Source: Candidatus Pullilachnospira stercoravium
GTDB lineage: Bacteria; Bacillota; Clostridia; Lachnospirales; Lachnospiraceae
Direction of reading: 5' to 3'
DNA length: 59,539 bases
Assembly: GCA_018713585.1 (NCBI GenBank)
Contig: DVON01000043.1
Location: forward strand, 1-59,539
Position 1 is the first letter of the stretch; every line of letters begins with the position of its first letter. A model generated the notes under the pieces. The model searched no databases. It was not told where the DNA came from and saw only the letters and a program-made list of their open reading frames with translations. Below are positions 42,485-50,694 of this stretch, piece after piece. Position numbers and translations under genes: made by a program.

Positions 42485-42513
42485 ACTGTATAATAAACGC
42501 AGGGAAAATGCAA
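42485..42513 (-). promoter_or_regulatory. putative promoter of the NCS2 permease
   Basis: On the minus strand TTGCAT (42513-42508), 17 bases, TACAGT (42490-42485). The transcript would start near 42478, right at the first hairpin. Confidence 0.45.
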
Positions 42514-42544
42514 AGGGAAAATAACACAACCGATGGATCCTGGT

Positions 42545-43531
42545 TCAATTTTTTACGGAAGCTGTCAATTCACCGTATTTTTTCTTCAGAGAATCTCTCG
42601 GTTTGATCTTTTTCGTAAGGCCGAAGCGGTATATATCGATCCATACCCGGTCGTCATCCATCCAGTCTGCGCAGTTCAACGCCCGATACAGAATAATCTC
42701 CCTGTCAGATTCCATGGAATTGGAAAAGTAATAACGGATTTCCTGTTCCGCTTCCCCCAGAGAAATACTGATCAGCAGAATCATATCGCAGAGGTGATTG
42801 ATTTTTTCCCTGCGTTCAAAATCACCGGAGCTGTAGCTTCCTTTGCCGGTAATTTGGGTTTTGGTTTCCGCTATTATTTTCTTTGATTCTTCGATTGCCA
42901 TGTATTTCAAATCGGTTGTCTTCAGTTCAGAGAGAAAAGCCGCCTGATTACAGATATACAGGTTCCACCGGGAAAGTCCGCCGGAAGATGTCAGCGGGAG
43001 CAGTCGGCATATTTTCTCACGGGAATATCCGGTTCGGAAGGTCATGGTGACCAGAAGATGGAACAGATCATCCTGTTTCCACTGGACAGATGAAAACGGG
43101 TCATCCGAGGAAAACAGGTAAACATTGCATCCTTTTGCCAGTACTTTGTAAATTTTTTCCAGGCAGTCTGCGGCACGCTGGCAGTATTCGCTGTCCGGCG
43201 GGATTTTCTGCAGCTGTTTGATAAAATTCATTACCTGGAAACGCCATTTTGAACGCTGATTTTTCGGTATGACCCGGTTGGGAACCAGATAATTCTGCGC
43301 ACAGGCATTTTCAACAAACCAGTCGATCTGTTTTTCCAGCTCTTCAAAACTGGCCGTGGATTTTTCCTTTTTTGCGCTGCCGCTGTCCTTGCCGGACAGA
43401 ATATCCTGTATCAGAGGATCGATTTCCTCTTTTCTGCTTTTGGAAAACTGTTTGTAACATTCGGCGAATGCTTTTTCCAGAAGAGGTCGATCCGCATTTT
43501 TTATCAGTTCACGAAATTCCTGTATTTTCAT
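42545..43531 (-). CDS. unknown soluble protein, partner of the SEC-C gene
   Basis: A 328-residue, mainly helical, charged protein with no signal peptide, membrane segment or motif I recognise. It starts MKIQEFRELIKNADRPLLEK. The frame is open to 43618, but that part overlaps the SEC-C gene, and the ATG at 43531 follows that gene's stop by one base, so translation is probably coupled. Several Tyr/Trp-rich segments (VYLFSSDDPFSSVQWKQ, ALNCADWMDDDRVWIDIYRF) suggest a folded domain. The pairing with a SEC-C/TPR protein is the only functional clue. Confidence 0.7.
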   Translation of the reverse strand: MKIQEFRELIKNADRPLLEKAFAECYKQFSKSRKEEIDPLIQDILSGKDSGSAKKEKSTASFEELEKQIDWFVENACAQNYLVPNRVIPKNQRSKWRFQVMNFIKQLQKIPPDSEYCQRAADCLEKIYKVLAKGCNVYLFSSDDPFSSVQWKQDDLFHLLVTMTFRTGYSREKICRLLPLTSSGGLSRWNLYICNQAAFLSELKTTDLKYMAIEESKKIIAETKTQITGKGSYSSGDFERREKINHLCDMILLISISLGEAEQEIRYYFSNSMESDREIILYRALNCADWMDDDRVWIDIYRFGLTKKIKPRDSLKKKYGELTASVKN

Positions 43532-43532
43532 A

Positions 43533-44828
43533 TCATCGGTTCCATCCACAGCAATGCTTGTATTTTTTTCCGCTTCCGCAGGGACAGGGATCATTTCTTC
43601 CCACCTTTTTTCCGGCATGGCGGAGACTTCCGGCGTCAGAATCCCAGACTACCGTTCCACTCTCATACAGCTCTGTATAAAGATGGTCATAATAGGACCG
43701 GGTGCCGCCGTCCTTTTTCATCAGCTGTTTCAGGCTGTCCTCCGACATTCGGCGGGGATCATCCTTCAGTTCACATTCAATCGCCTGCACAGACTGATAC
43801 GCATAGGGATAATGCGCTTTTAAATATTCAAAATCTCTCAGAAGTCCGGGAAGCCTTCGGACGGAAAAATATTTTCTGAGAAGAAGCTGGATCTCCTCTT
43901 TCTGAATCGCCTCCTCTTCTTCCTCTGTCAGCCCCGCCTGCCGGTCAATTTCCCGATCCTCTTCTGTTCCGATATTCATGGAGCAGAGAACCAGATCCAT
44001 CAGGAAGGAACTGATCTTCCGGTCTTCCCTCATTGCGTAACTTTCCAGAGATTCAAAGGCGGTCCGCAGAGTTGTCCGGTAAATCGGAAGAGTTATAAAA
44101 CCGGAATCCCGAAGATACCCGGCCAGTTTTTGAAATGGCGGGCGGTAAGCAGGATTTTCCAGATAGTGTGCGAAGAGCACAAGATTCTCAGACACCCGTT
44201 CCTGCAGGCTGTCCGTATTTTCCTGCTTTTCCAGAAAATGAATATAGGCATCAACATCTCCGGATACCGTGTCCTGGCCGATGACCATTCCCAGTTCGAT
44301 CAGGCGCTGGAAGATACCATCCATCAGGACGGTACCCGGATCATGGCCATTTTCGTATTCCATGGCCACCGTATGGTACATGGAATAAGCTTCCTCCAAT
44401 TTCATCTGATTTTCAAGAACATCACCATAGGTGGAGTAATAGAACGGGATATAGAACTCCGGCGGCCAGGCCTTTTGAAGAACTTCTTCTGCCTGCTGAT
44501 ATTTTTTTGAAACCTGGAGGCAGACAGCCATATGAAGGCTGACAATGATATCATCAGGTTCTTTCCGGTAGAGCTTCCGGATCGTGGATTCTGCCGAGGA
44601 AGTCTTTCCCAGCTCCAGAAGAGCGATGGACATGGGGAGAGCCCAGAGAGAGATGTCGGCTCCCTTTTTTTCCAGCTGTTGGGAAAGATGCAGCGTTTTC
44701 TGGAAATCCCTCTGTTCCTGTGCCTGGGCAATGGCGGAAATTGTTTCCCGGTATGCGGAGGGAATTTCGGAGAGAAGATCACTGTTGTCGGCAAGAATTG
44801 GCTTTTGTATTTCATCAAATAAGATCAT
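43533..44828 (-). CDS. TPR-like repeat protein with C-terminal SEC-C zinc motif
   Basis: A 431-residue cytoplasmic protein. About 25-400 is a helical-repeat scaffold (TPR-like pairs such as [20 protein letters not shown] and [20 protein letters not shown]). The last 25 residues are a classical SEC-C motif: [18 protein letters not shown], the zinc-binding end also found in SecA, where it contacts SecB and ribosomes. This suggests interaction with ribosomes, SecB-like chaperones or nascent chains, but the function is not established. GAGGAGG lies 9 bases before the ATG. It is the first gene of a two-gene operon. Confidence 0.85.
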   Translation of the reverse strand: MILFDEIQKPILADNSDLLSEIPSAYRETISAIAQAQEQRDFQKTLHLSQQLEKKGADISLWALPMSIALLELGKTSSAESTIRKLYRKEPDDIIVSLHMAVCLQVSKKYQQAEEVLQKAWPPEFYIPFYYSTYGDVLENQMKLEEAYSMYHTVAMEYENGHDPGTVLMDGIFQRLIELGMVIGQDTVSGDVDAYIHFLEKQENTDSLQERVSENLVLFAHYLENPAYRPPFQKLAGYLRDSGFITLPIYRTTLRTAFESLESYAMREDRKISSFLMDLVLCSMNIGTEEDREIDRQAGLTEEEEEAIQKEEIQLLLRKYFSVRRLPGLLRDFEYLKAHYPYAYQSVQAIECELKDDPRRMSEDSLKQLMKKDGGTRSYYDHLYTELYESGTVVWDSDAGSLRHAGKKVGRNDPCPCGSGKKYKHCCGWNR

Positions 44829-45322
44829 GGGTATGGGCCTCCTCTGGGGTTTAAAGATTCGGGTGTAAGGCCGCGCGCGTGTTGTCGGCGGCTGTAAGTT
44901 CTTCTTAGTTAGTTATATCATGGTATGGACTTAATTGCTACATTTTTTGCAGAGATGATATCTGGTAGGGACAGAACTTACAATTTTCTTTTATACAGGT
45001 GGGAAGGGGCAGCTGCCATGGCGGAAACTGGCTGGCATTGTTATTTTTTTGTCATATTATGGGGAGGCAGGGAGGAGAGATATATCATAAATGCAGAAGA
45101 TAGTCAAAAAACTTTGCCTTTTTACAGGAGATAAAGATGGAAAAAGTGCGAAAATATATAAAATTAATCAAGATTGAAAAATAAAAACAGGATATCTGAA
45201 TAATAAAAAAATAAAACCTGTAAAATTGCAAATAAATAGAAAAGGATAGCTAAGTATATTTGTATAAGAAAATGTTATATTCAACGTACAAAATATAATA
45301 AATCAACAAAGGAGATGTGAAA
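44829..45322. other. intergenic region with AT-rich half upstream of the sugar ABC operon
   Basis: A 494-base gap between divergent genes. Its right half (about 45100-45320) is strikingly A/T-rich compared with the neighbours and contains TATAAT at 45294-45299, though without a good -35 box, so activation by a regulator such as the AraC protein at 50695 is plausible. A possible 28-codon frame (45091-45177) has its only GGAGG too far upstream and is not called. No riboswitch or terminator was recognised. Confidence 0.5.
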
Positions 45323-46696
45323 ATGAAAAGAAGACGGAACGTTTTGGCAAGTTTGTTAATGACATCTGTGCTTCTGGCAGGATGTACGCCCAGCTCCACC
45401 AGCGACGGACAGGCTCCGGCGGGGACAGAGGAAGGAGGCGGTGGGGAAGCGGCCGCAGAACAGACGGAATCGGAAGAGCCGGAAGATTCGGGAGAACCCA
45501 TCGAACTGAATTTCTGGGATTTGCGGACAGAGGGTGCGGGCGCGGAAATGATTGACACCCTGATTGCCAACTTCGAAGAGGAGAATCCAGGCGTGACTGT
45601 GAAGCGGACTGCTTTTAAGGTGGATGATCTTCGCAATACCATCAAACCTGCCATCAACAGCGGAGAGGGCCCGGATGTGTTCTCCTATGACGCGGGAGCC
45701 GGCTATCTGGGAGTTCTGGCAAACGCCGGACTGGCTCTGGATCTGTCCGAATACCGGGAAGAGTATAACTGGGATGACCGTTTCCATGACTGGGCGTTGG
45801 AGAAAACCGTTTATGACGGAAAACTGTATGGAATCGCCAACGAGCTGGAGATGCTGGGAGTTTTTTATAATGTTGAAATGTTCGAGGAGGCCGGCGTGGA
45901 AGTTCCGACGACCTATGAGGAATTCCTTCAGGTCTGCCAGGTCTTTAAGGATCGGGGAGTAACTCCCGTAATCATGGATGACAAAGAGCAATGGCCCGGT
46001 TTTCATTATGAATCCATCTGGCTCAACAGTTTTGTGGGAGCGGATAAGGTAAAACAGGCGGTAGCCGGAGAAATTCCGTGGACGACAGATGGATTTGGAC
46101 AGGCTCTGGATGAACTGGCAAAAATGTATTCGGAAGGATATGCCACGGAAAAACCGCTGAGTGTTTCTTCGGAAGACGGACATAAATCCTTTTACGCAGG
46201 AGAAAGTCCCATGAGAATTACCGGAACGTGGAATGTGGCCACCTTTGTGGAAAATATGGACGGAAACGTGGGATTTTTCTATCTGCCTCCTGCCACTGAG
46301 GATGTGGATAACTGCCCTCCCGGAGGACTGGGTGAGGCAGTCGTAGTGAACGCCAAGACAATACATGAAGAAATGGCCGTGAAATTTGTGGATTATCTTT
46401 TCCAGATGGATAACATGGAATACTGGTATGAAGCCGGACTGATTCCTTCAGTGAAAGACGTGGATTACAGCACCTATGAGCTGAGCGATCTGTTCAAAAA
46501 TGTGGTGGACGAGATCAACAGATCTGAGAATCTGGGAGAAAACATCGATGTTCTGATGCCTCCGAAAGTAAACGACGTGACAAAAAATTATATTCAGCAG
46601 CTGATTGCAGGCAAGATCGACGGACAGTCCTGCATGGAACAGAAACAGCAGGCATTTGAAGAAGAAATTGAAGCTGGAAACTATTCTGTAGAGTAA
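45323..46696 (+). CDS. ABC sugar-importer substrate-binding lipoprotein
   Basis: A 457-residue family-1 solute-binding protein. The signal peptide ends in lipobox LLAGC (Cys21), followed by an acidic, Gly-rich tether to about residue 55. The binding domain opens IELNFWDLRTEGAG and has the family's VNAKTIHEEMAVKFVDYLF segment. It delivers a mono- or oligosaccharide (or derivative) to the permeases downstream. AAGGAG precedes the ATG at 45323. An intercistronic hairpin and palindromic element copy 6 separate it from the permease gene, which may raise its level relative to the permeases. Confidence 0.92.
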   Translation: MKRRRNVLASLLMTSVLLAGCTPSSTSDGQAPAGTEEGGGGEAAAEQTESEEPEDSGEPIELNFWDLRTEGAGAEMIDTLIANFEEENPGVTVKRTAFKVDDLRNTIKPAINSGEGPDVFSYDAGAGYLGVLANAGLALDLSEYREEYNWDDRFHDWALEKTVYDGKLYGIANELEMLGVFYNVEMFEEAGVEVPTTYEEFLQVCQVFKDRGVTPVIMDDKEQWPGFHYESIWLNSFVGADKVKQAVAGEIPWTTDGFGQALDELAKMYSEGYATEKPLSVSSEDGHKSFYAGESPMRITGTWNVATFVENMDGNVGFFYLPPATEDVDNCPPGGLGEAVVVNAKTIHEEMAVKFVDYLFQMDNMEYWYEAGLIPSVKDVDYSTYELSDLFKNVVDEINRSENLGENIDVLMPPKVNDVTKNYIQQLIAGKIDGQSCMEQKQQAFEEEIEAGNYSVE

Positions 46697-46704
46697 AGAT
46701 GCGG

Positions 46705-46728
46705 GGCTGCGGATATTTTTCCGCAGCC
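46705..46728 (+). other. intercistronic hairpin after the binding-protein gene
   Basis: GGCTGCGG (46705-46712) pairs with CCGCAGCC (46721-46728). No T-run follows. In ABC importer operons such hairpins often stabilise the upstream mRNA or cause partial termination. Confidence 0.65.
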
Positions 46729-46731
46729 TCA

Positions 46732-46772
46732 TTCATGACAACGGAAAGTTCGCACAGTGTGGGATCCGTTGT
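46732..46772 (+). repeat. dispersed palindromic element, copy 6, in the permease 5' region
   Basis: TTCATG, then arms ACAACGGA (46738-46745) and TCCGTTGT (46765-46772). Compared with copy 2, one arm has C for T and the other G for A, so pairing is kept. The inner part AAG/GGGA no longer pairs. The loop TTCGCACAGTGTG is close to copy 2. It ends 7 bases before the GGAGGT ribosome site of the permease gene. Confidence 0.85.
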
Positions 46773-46791
46773 TATACACGGAGGTGGTTAT

Positions 46792-47682
46792 TTGAACAGA
46801 AAAAAACAAATCAAAAACTGGCTGGGATGTTTTATCTTTGCCCTTCCGGCGCTGTTCTTTTACTGTCTGTTTCTGGTGGGTCCCATTATTTCCACAGTAA
46901 AAATCAGCCTTAATGAGTGGAACGGCGCAAATCCTTATATGAAATGGGTGGGCCTCGACAATTATATCCGGGTGTTTCAGGATCCGATTTTTTATAAAGC
47001 ACTGGGAAACAACATTATCTGGATTCTGTTTACCATTTTTGTTCCGGTACTTCTGGGACTGATTTTTGCCATCATTCTCTCCAATCCATGGGTGAAAGGG
47101 AAATTCCTGTACCGGCTGACTTACTTTATGCCAAATGTGGTGTCCCTGGTGGCCGTCGGCATCGTGTGGGGATGGATTTATAATCCGGAGTTCGGAATCA
47201 TGGGAAAAATGTTCCGGGCGCTGGGATTGGACAGTCTGGCGGCCATCGACTATCTGGGGGATGAAAAACTGGTGATCTGGTTTCTGCTGATTGCCGGAAG
47301 CTGGACCTGCTATGGATTTAATATGGTGGTATTCCTGGCAGGGCTGCAGGGAATTGACAGCAGCTATCTGGAGGTGGCAAGGCTGGAAGGTGCCAATCCG
47401 GTACAGAAATTTTTCTATGTAATTGTGCCGCTGATTAAGGGAACAATCGTCCTTCTGGTATCCAACTCACTGATTGGTTCTTTCAAGGTATTTGACCTGA
47501 TTTATGTGATGACAAAGGGAGGACCGTATCATTCCTCGGAAGTTATTTCCACCTATATGTATACTTCCGCATTTACCATGAACGATTACGGTTATGGTTC
47601 AGCGCTGGCTGTGGCTCTGGCAGTTATTATTGCTGTCTGCTCGGGAATTTTCATGAAACTGACAGACAAGGACAATACATAA
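46792..47682 (+). CDS. ABC sugar-importer permease (MalF/UgpA-like)
   Basis: A 296-residue membrane protein with six helices. The ATPase-coupling EAA loop is YLEVARLEGANPVQKFFYVI, with the conserved Gly. The start is TTG at 46792, preceded by GGAGGT with 6-base spacing. The frame is open from an ATG at 46699, but that stretch covers the hairpin and palindromic copy 6 and has no ribosome site. It pairs with the permease at 47695. As usual for this class, no ATPase is encoded nearby, so a shared MsmK-type ATPase elsewhere is likely. Confidence 0.92.
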   Translation: MNRKKQIKNWLGCFIFALPALFFYCLFLVGPIISTVKISLNEWNGANPYMKWVGLDNYIRVFQDPIFYKALGNNIIWILFTIFVPVLLGLIFAIILSNPWVKGKFLYRLTYFMPNVVSLVAVGIVWGWIYNPEFGIMGKMFRALGLDSLAAIDYLGDEKLVIWFLLIAGSWTCYGFNMVVFLAGLQGIDSSYLEVARLEGANPVQKFFYVIVPLIKGTIVLLVSNSLIGSFKVFDLIYVMTKGGPYHSSEVISTYMYTSAFTMNDYGYGSALAVALAVIIAVCSGIFMKLTDKDNT

Positions 47683-47694
47683 GGAGGGGAAAGC

Positions 47695-48537
47695 ATGAAA
47701 AACGGTTCATTAATCAGACGGAAGATTGGTCACCTGCTGATTTATGGGGTGCTGATCCTCTTTGTATTTATCTCCATCATGCCTATATTCTGGATGTGGA
47801 TGGCGGCTCTGAAGCCCTTTGACCCCGCAGTGAACGATCCCTTTGCCCTACCTCATTCCATTACCTTTGAGTATATCAAAGAGGCCTGGACCACCGGGCG
47901 AATGGGAACTTATATGAGAAACAGTATTCTGGTGGCCGTTCCGCGCGTGGCAGTGGTGCTGCTCCTTGCGTCTCTGGCCGGCTATGCTTTCGGAAAACTG
48001 AAATGGAAAGGAAGAAATGTGTTTTTTTCCTTTATCCTCATCGGCATGATGATCCCTATCAATGCCATGATTATTCCGCTGTACTACAATATTCAGCAGC
48101 TGGGGATGATCAATACGCTGCAGGCCATGATTCTGCCTTATTTCGGACTTTCCATGCCGTTCGCCTGCTTTATGATGCGTTCCTTTTTCCGGGAACTTCC
48201 GGATGAACTGATGGAATCCGCCACCATTGACGGGGCGGGAAAATTCCGAACCTGGCTGCATGTGATGCTGCCGCTCACCAAACCGGCGCTTACATCGCTG
48301 CTGATATTTGAATTTATGTGGTCCTGGAACGATTACCTGCTGCCCATGCTGATGGTGTACGACGATCAGTACCGGACGCTTCCGCTGGGGCTGATGTATT
48401 TCCAGGGCGAATATACCATGAATACGTCTCTGATCGCAGCGGGGGTAACCATCTGTACGGTTCCCATTCTGATCGTATATTCCATATTCCAGAGAAGTTT
48501 TGTCAACGGAATTACGGCAGGCGCGGTCAAGGGATAG
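47695..48537 (+). CDS. ABC sugar-importer permease (MalG/UgpE-like)
   Basis: A 280-residue membrane protein with six helices. The EAA loop is ELMESATIDGAGKFRTWLHV and the tail FQRSFVNGITAGAVKG is typical of MalG-type subunits. AGGAGGGG precedes the ATG, 12 bases after the first permease. It completes the channel; the next gene follows after 28 bases. Confidence 0.94.
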   Translation: MKNGSLIRRKIGHLLIYGVLILFVFISIMPIFWMWMAALKPFDPAVNDPFALPHSITFEYIKEAWTTGRMGTYMRNSILVAVPRVAVVLLLASLAGYAFGKLKWKGRNVFFSFILIGMMIPINAMIIPLYYNIQQLGMINTLQAMILPYFGLSMPFACFMMRSFFRELPDELMESATIDGAGKFRTWLHVMLPLTKPALTSLLIFEFMWSWNDYLLPMLMVYDDQYRTLPLGLMYFQGEYTMNTSLIAAGVTICTVPILIVYSIFQRSFVNGITAGAVKG

Positions 48538-48565
48538 TTAAAAATACCAGAGGGAGGTTTTAACC

Positions 48566-49561
48566 ATGAGTGTGAAATTTGCAATTTTAGGAGCCGGCAA
48601 CATGGGCCGGGGACATGGCCGGCGGCTGGAAGCTGCCGGCGCCAGAATCGCAGCGGTCTGCGACCGTAGCGCGAAAGCAAGAAAAGAATTCCTGGAAGAA
48701 ATGGAAGAGACAGATATCCGGGAGTATGAGGATTTCGATGAAATGCTGGAAAAAGAAGATTTCGACGGCCTGTTTATCTGTTTGCCGCCGTTTGCCCAGG
48801 ATGATCAGTTTGAGAAAGCGGCAAAAAAAGGGAAACATATTTTTATTGAGAAACCCATTGCCCTGAATACGGAAACCGGAAAACGCATGGTACAGGCAGC
48901 CAGGGATGCCGGGATCATCACCCGGGTGGGATTCCACATGCGCCAGGGCCAGGCGGTGAAACGGCTGAAGGAGCTGATAACCTCCGGAAAGGCAGGACGC
49001 CCGGTACTCTTTTACGGCCATTATTCCTGCAATTCGCTCCATACGCCCTGGTGGATTCAGGTAGATCTGTGCGGCGGACAGATTTTTGAGCAGGCAATTC
49101 ATCTGTATGATATGTGCAGAAATCTGCTGGGAGAACCCAGATATACCTGCGGAATCATGAATAACCTCTGCCACGGCAATATTCCCCGGTATACGGTGGA
49201 AGATGTCAGCGCTTCCATTTCCGGGTTCAGCAATGGTGCAGTGGCATCCATCACCGCCAACAACTGTGAAATCCCCGGCCAGTGGAACGGTATTTTCCGG
49301 GCTGTCTATGAGCATGTTACGGTGGACTTTGAAGATCATAACCATGCGGTTTTCACTTTCACCGACAGTGAAACACCCAAATCCGAGGTGGTTTCCTCAG
49401 AAATGGATCCTTACGAGGTTGAGGTGCGGGAATTTATCTCCTGCATAGAAAAGGGAGAAGATACTTCCTGCAATATCACAGAGGGCTACAAGAGCCTCTG
49501 CTTCGTGGAGGCGGTGGTGGCTTCCGCAAAAATGGATGGACAGAAAATGGCGGTAAAATAA
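48566..49561 (+). CDS. Gfo/Idh/MocA-family sugar oxidoreductase
   Basis: A 331-residue NAD(P)-dependent enzyme. The Rossmann motif is FAILGAGNMGRGHGRRL, the conserved EKP is in IFIEKPIALN, and the active-site region is CGGQIFEQAIHLYDMCRNLL (the x-x-D-x-x-x-H-like helix of the family). The family oxidises or reduces sugars, inositols or their phosphates, often as part of a catabolic pathway. In this operon it probably converts the imported substrate together with the dehydrogenase that follows. The substrate is unknown. Confidence 0.9.
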   Translation: MSVKFAILGAGNMGRGHGRRLEAAGARIAAVCDRSAKARKEFLEEMEETDIREYEDFDEMLEKEDFDGLFICLPPFAQDDQFEKAAKKGKHIFIEKPIALNTETGKRMVQAARDAGIITRVGFHMRQGQAVKRLKELITSGKAGRPVLFYGHYSCNSLHTPWWIQVDLCGGQIFEQAIHLYDMCRNLLGEPRYTCGIMNNLCHGNIPRYTVEDVSASISGFSNGAVASITANNCEIPGQWNGIFRAVYEHVTVDFEDHNHAVFTFTDSETPKSEVVSSEMDPYEVEVREFISCIEKGEDTSCNITEGYKSLCFVEAVVASAKMDGQKMAVK

Positions 49562-49584
49562 CAGGAAAGGGAAGGTGACAGATC

Positions 49585-50622
49585 ATGAAACAGTTATTAT
49601 TGGGAAAAGAAGGAATGCCGGTGCTGGAAGCTTATGAGGATCTTCCTGTGCCAGAGGGTTATGTTCGGGTACAGTCGGATTTTGGGGCGCCCAAGCACGG
49701 GACAGAATGGCACGGAGGTGGAAAAGATCCCTATGCGAAGGTGTATTATGATGAATCCACACATATTTTCCGCAAAAGGGAGAAAGAATTGGTGAATGAG
49801 GGAAAATCCGGGCTAGGAAATATGTTTGTGGGAAAAATCGTCGAACTGGGAAAGGGCGTGAGTAACCTGCAGCTGGGGCAGCGTGTGGCAGGGTATGGGA
49901 ACCTTAAAAATACGCATACCGTTCAGGCGGAAAATGTCCTTGTAATGCCGGAGAACATGAGCTGGAAGGAGGCCGTGTGTTATGATCCGCTGCAGTTTGC
50001 CCTGGGTGGAATCCGGGATGGCCATGTCCGCGTGGGAGACCGGGTGTTGATTTCCGGCCTCGGCGCCATCGGATTGATGGCCGCCCAGGCCGCGAAACTG
50101 GCAGGGGCTTCCCTGGTAGCTGTCAGTGATCCCATTGAAAAGAGAAGAAGGGTGGCGCTGGACAACGGAGCAGATATTGCGTTTGATCCTCAGAAAGAGG
50201 ATTTCGGGCTGATTTTAAGGGATATGACAGATGGTATCGGTGTGGATGTGGTGATTGAAACCAGTGGTAACTACAAGGCTGTGGAGCAGGGAATCCGGGC
50301 ATTGGCCTATGGAGGAAACTTTGCCATGGTGGGATGGCTGGGTGAATGCCGGATTCCCATCAACCTGGGATATGAGGGACACTTTAACCAGTGCCATTTC
50401 TATTTCTCCCGGGCATGCAGTGAGCCGAATAACGACTATCCCCGCTGGAGCTTCGACCGAATCTGCAGGACAGCATGGGAAATGCTCTGCCAGGGGAAAT
50501 TCACCTGTGAAAATATTGTGGACCCGGTGGTGGATTTTGAGACATGTGATGCGGGTTATAAGCAGTATGTTATCAACAATCCTCAGGAAAGTGTGAAGAT
50601 GGGAGTTCGGTTCGCAGAGTAA
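49585..50622 (+). CDS. MDR-superfamily dehydrogenase lacking zinc ligands
   Basis: A 345-residue medium-chain dehydrogenase/reductase. The coenzyme domain is clear (VLISGLGAIGLMAAQAAKLAGA). In zinc alcohol/polyol dehydrogenases the first ligand lies in C-G-T-D and the second in G-H-E. Here the corresponding segments read APKHGTEWHG and LGNMFVGKIVELG, so Cys and His of the catalytic zinc appear lost, as is the four-Cys structural loop. It may work without zinc. Substrate unknown; its partner is the Gfo/Idh/MocA enzyme upstream. The gene is third from the end of the importer operon region and is followed by an AraC regulator. Confidence 0.82.
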   Translation: MKQLLLGKEGMPVLEAYEDLPVPEGYVRVQSDFGAPKHGTEWHGGGKDPYAKVYYDESTHIFRKREKELVNEGKSGLGNMFVGKIVELGKGVSNLQLGQRVAGYGNLKNTHTVQAENVLVMPENMSWKEAVCYDPLQFALGGIRDGHVRVGDRVLISGLGAIGLMAAQAAKLAGASLVAVSDPIEKRRRVALDNGADIAFDPQKEDFGLILRDMTDGIGVDVVIETSGNYKAVEQGIRALAYGGNFAMVGWLGECRIPINLGYEGHFNQCHFYFSRACSEPNNDYPRWSFDRICRTAWEMLCQGKFTCENIVDPVVDFETCDAGYKQYVINNPQESVKMGVRFAE

Positions 50623-50694
50623 ACATTCCGGAGGATGACGGCGGACAGTCTGAGGAAACTGGTCAGGGAAAAATGACGGAAGGAGGCAGCAGGG

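Noticed and set aside
44925-45134. 69-codon frame upstream of the sugar operon, and a 28-codon frame at 45091-45177
   Set aside because: Neither has a ribosome site at a workable distance, and their composition is that of the surrounding non-coding DNA.
12195-46772. Palindromic elements as ordinary Rho-independent terminators
   Set aside because: Only the copy at 18508-18548 is followed by a T-run. Others are followed by TTTATGG, TATACAC, TTGTATC or TTGGCGG, and one lies directly before a ribosome site.
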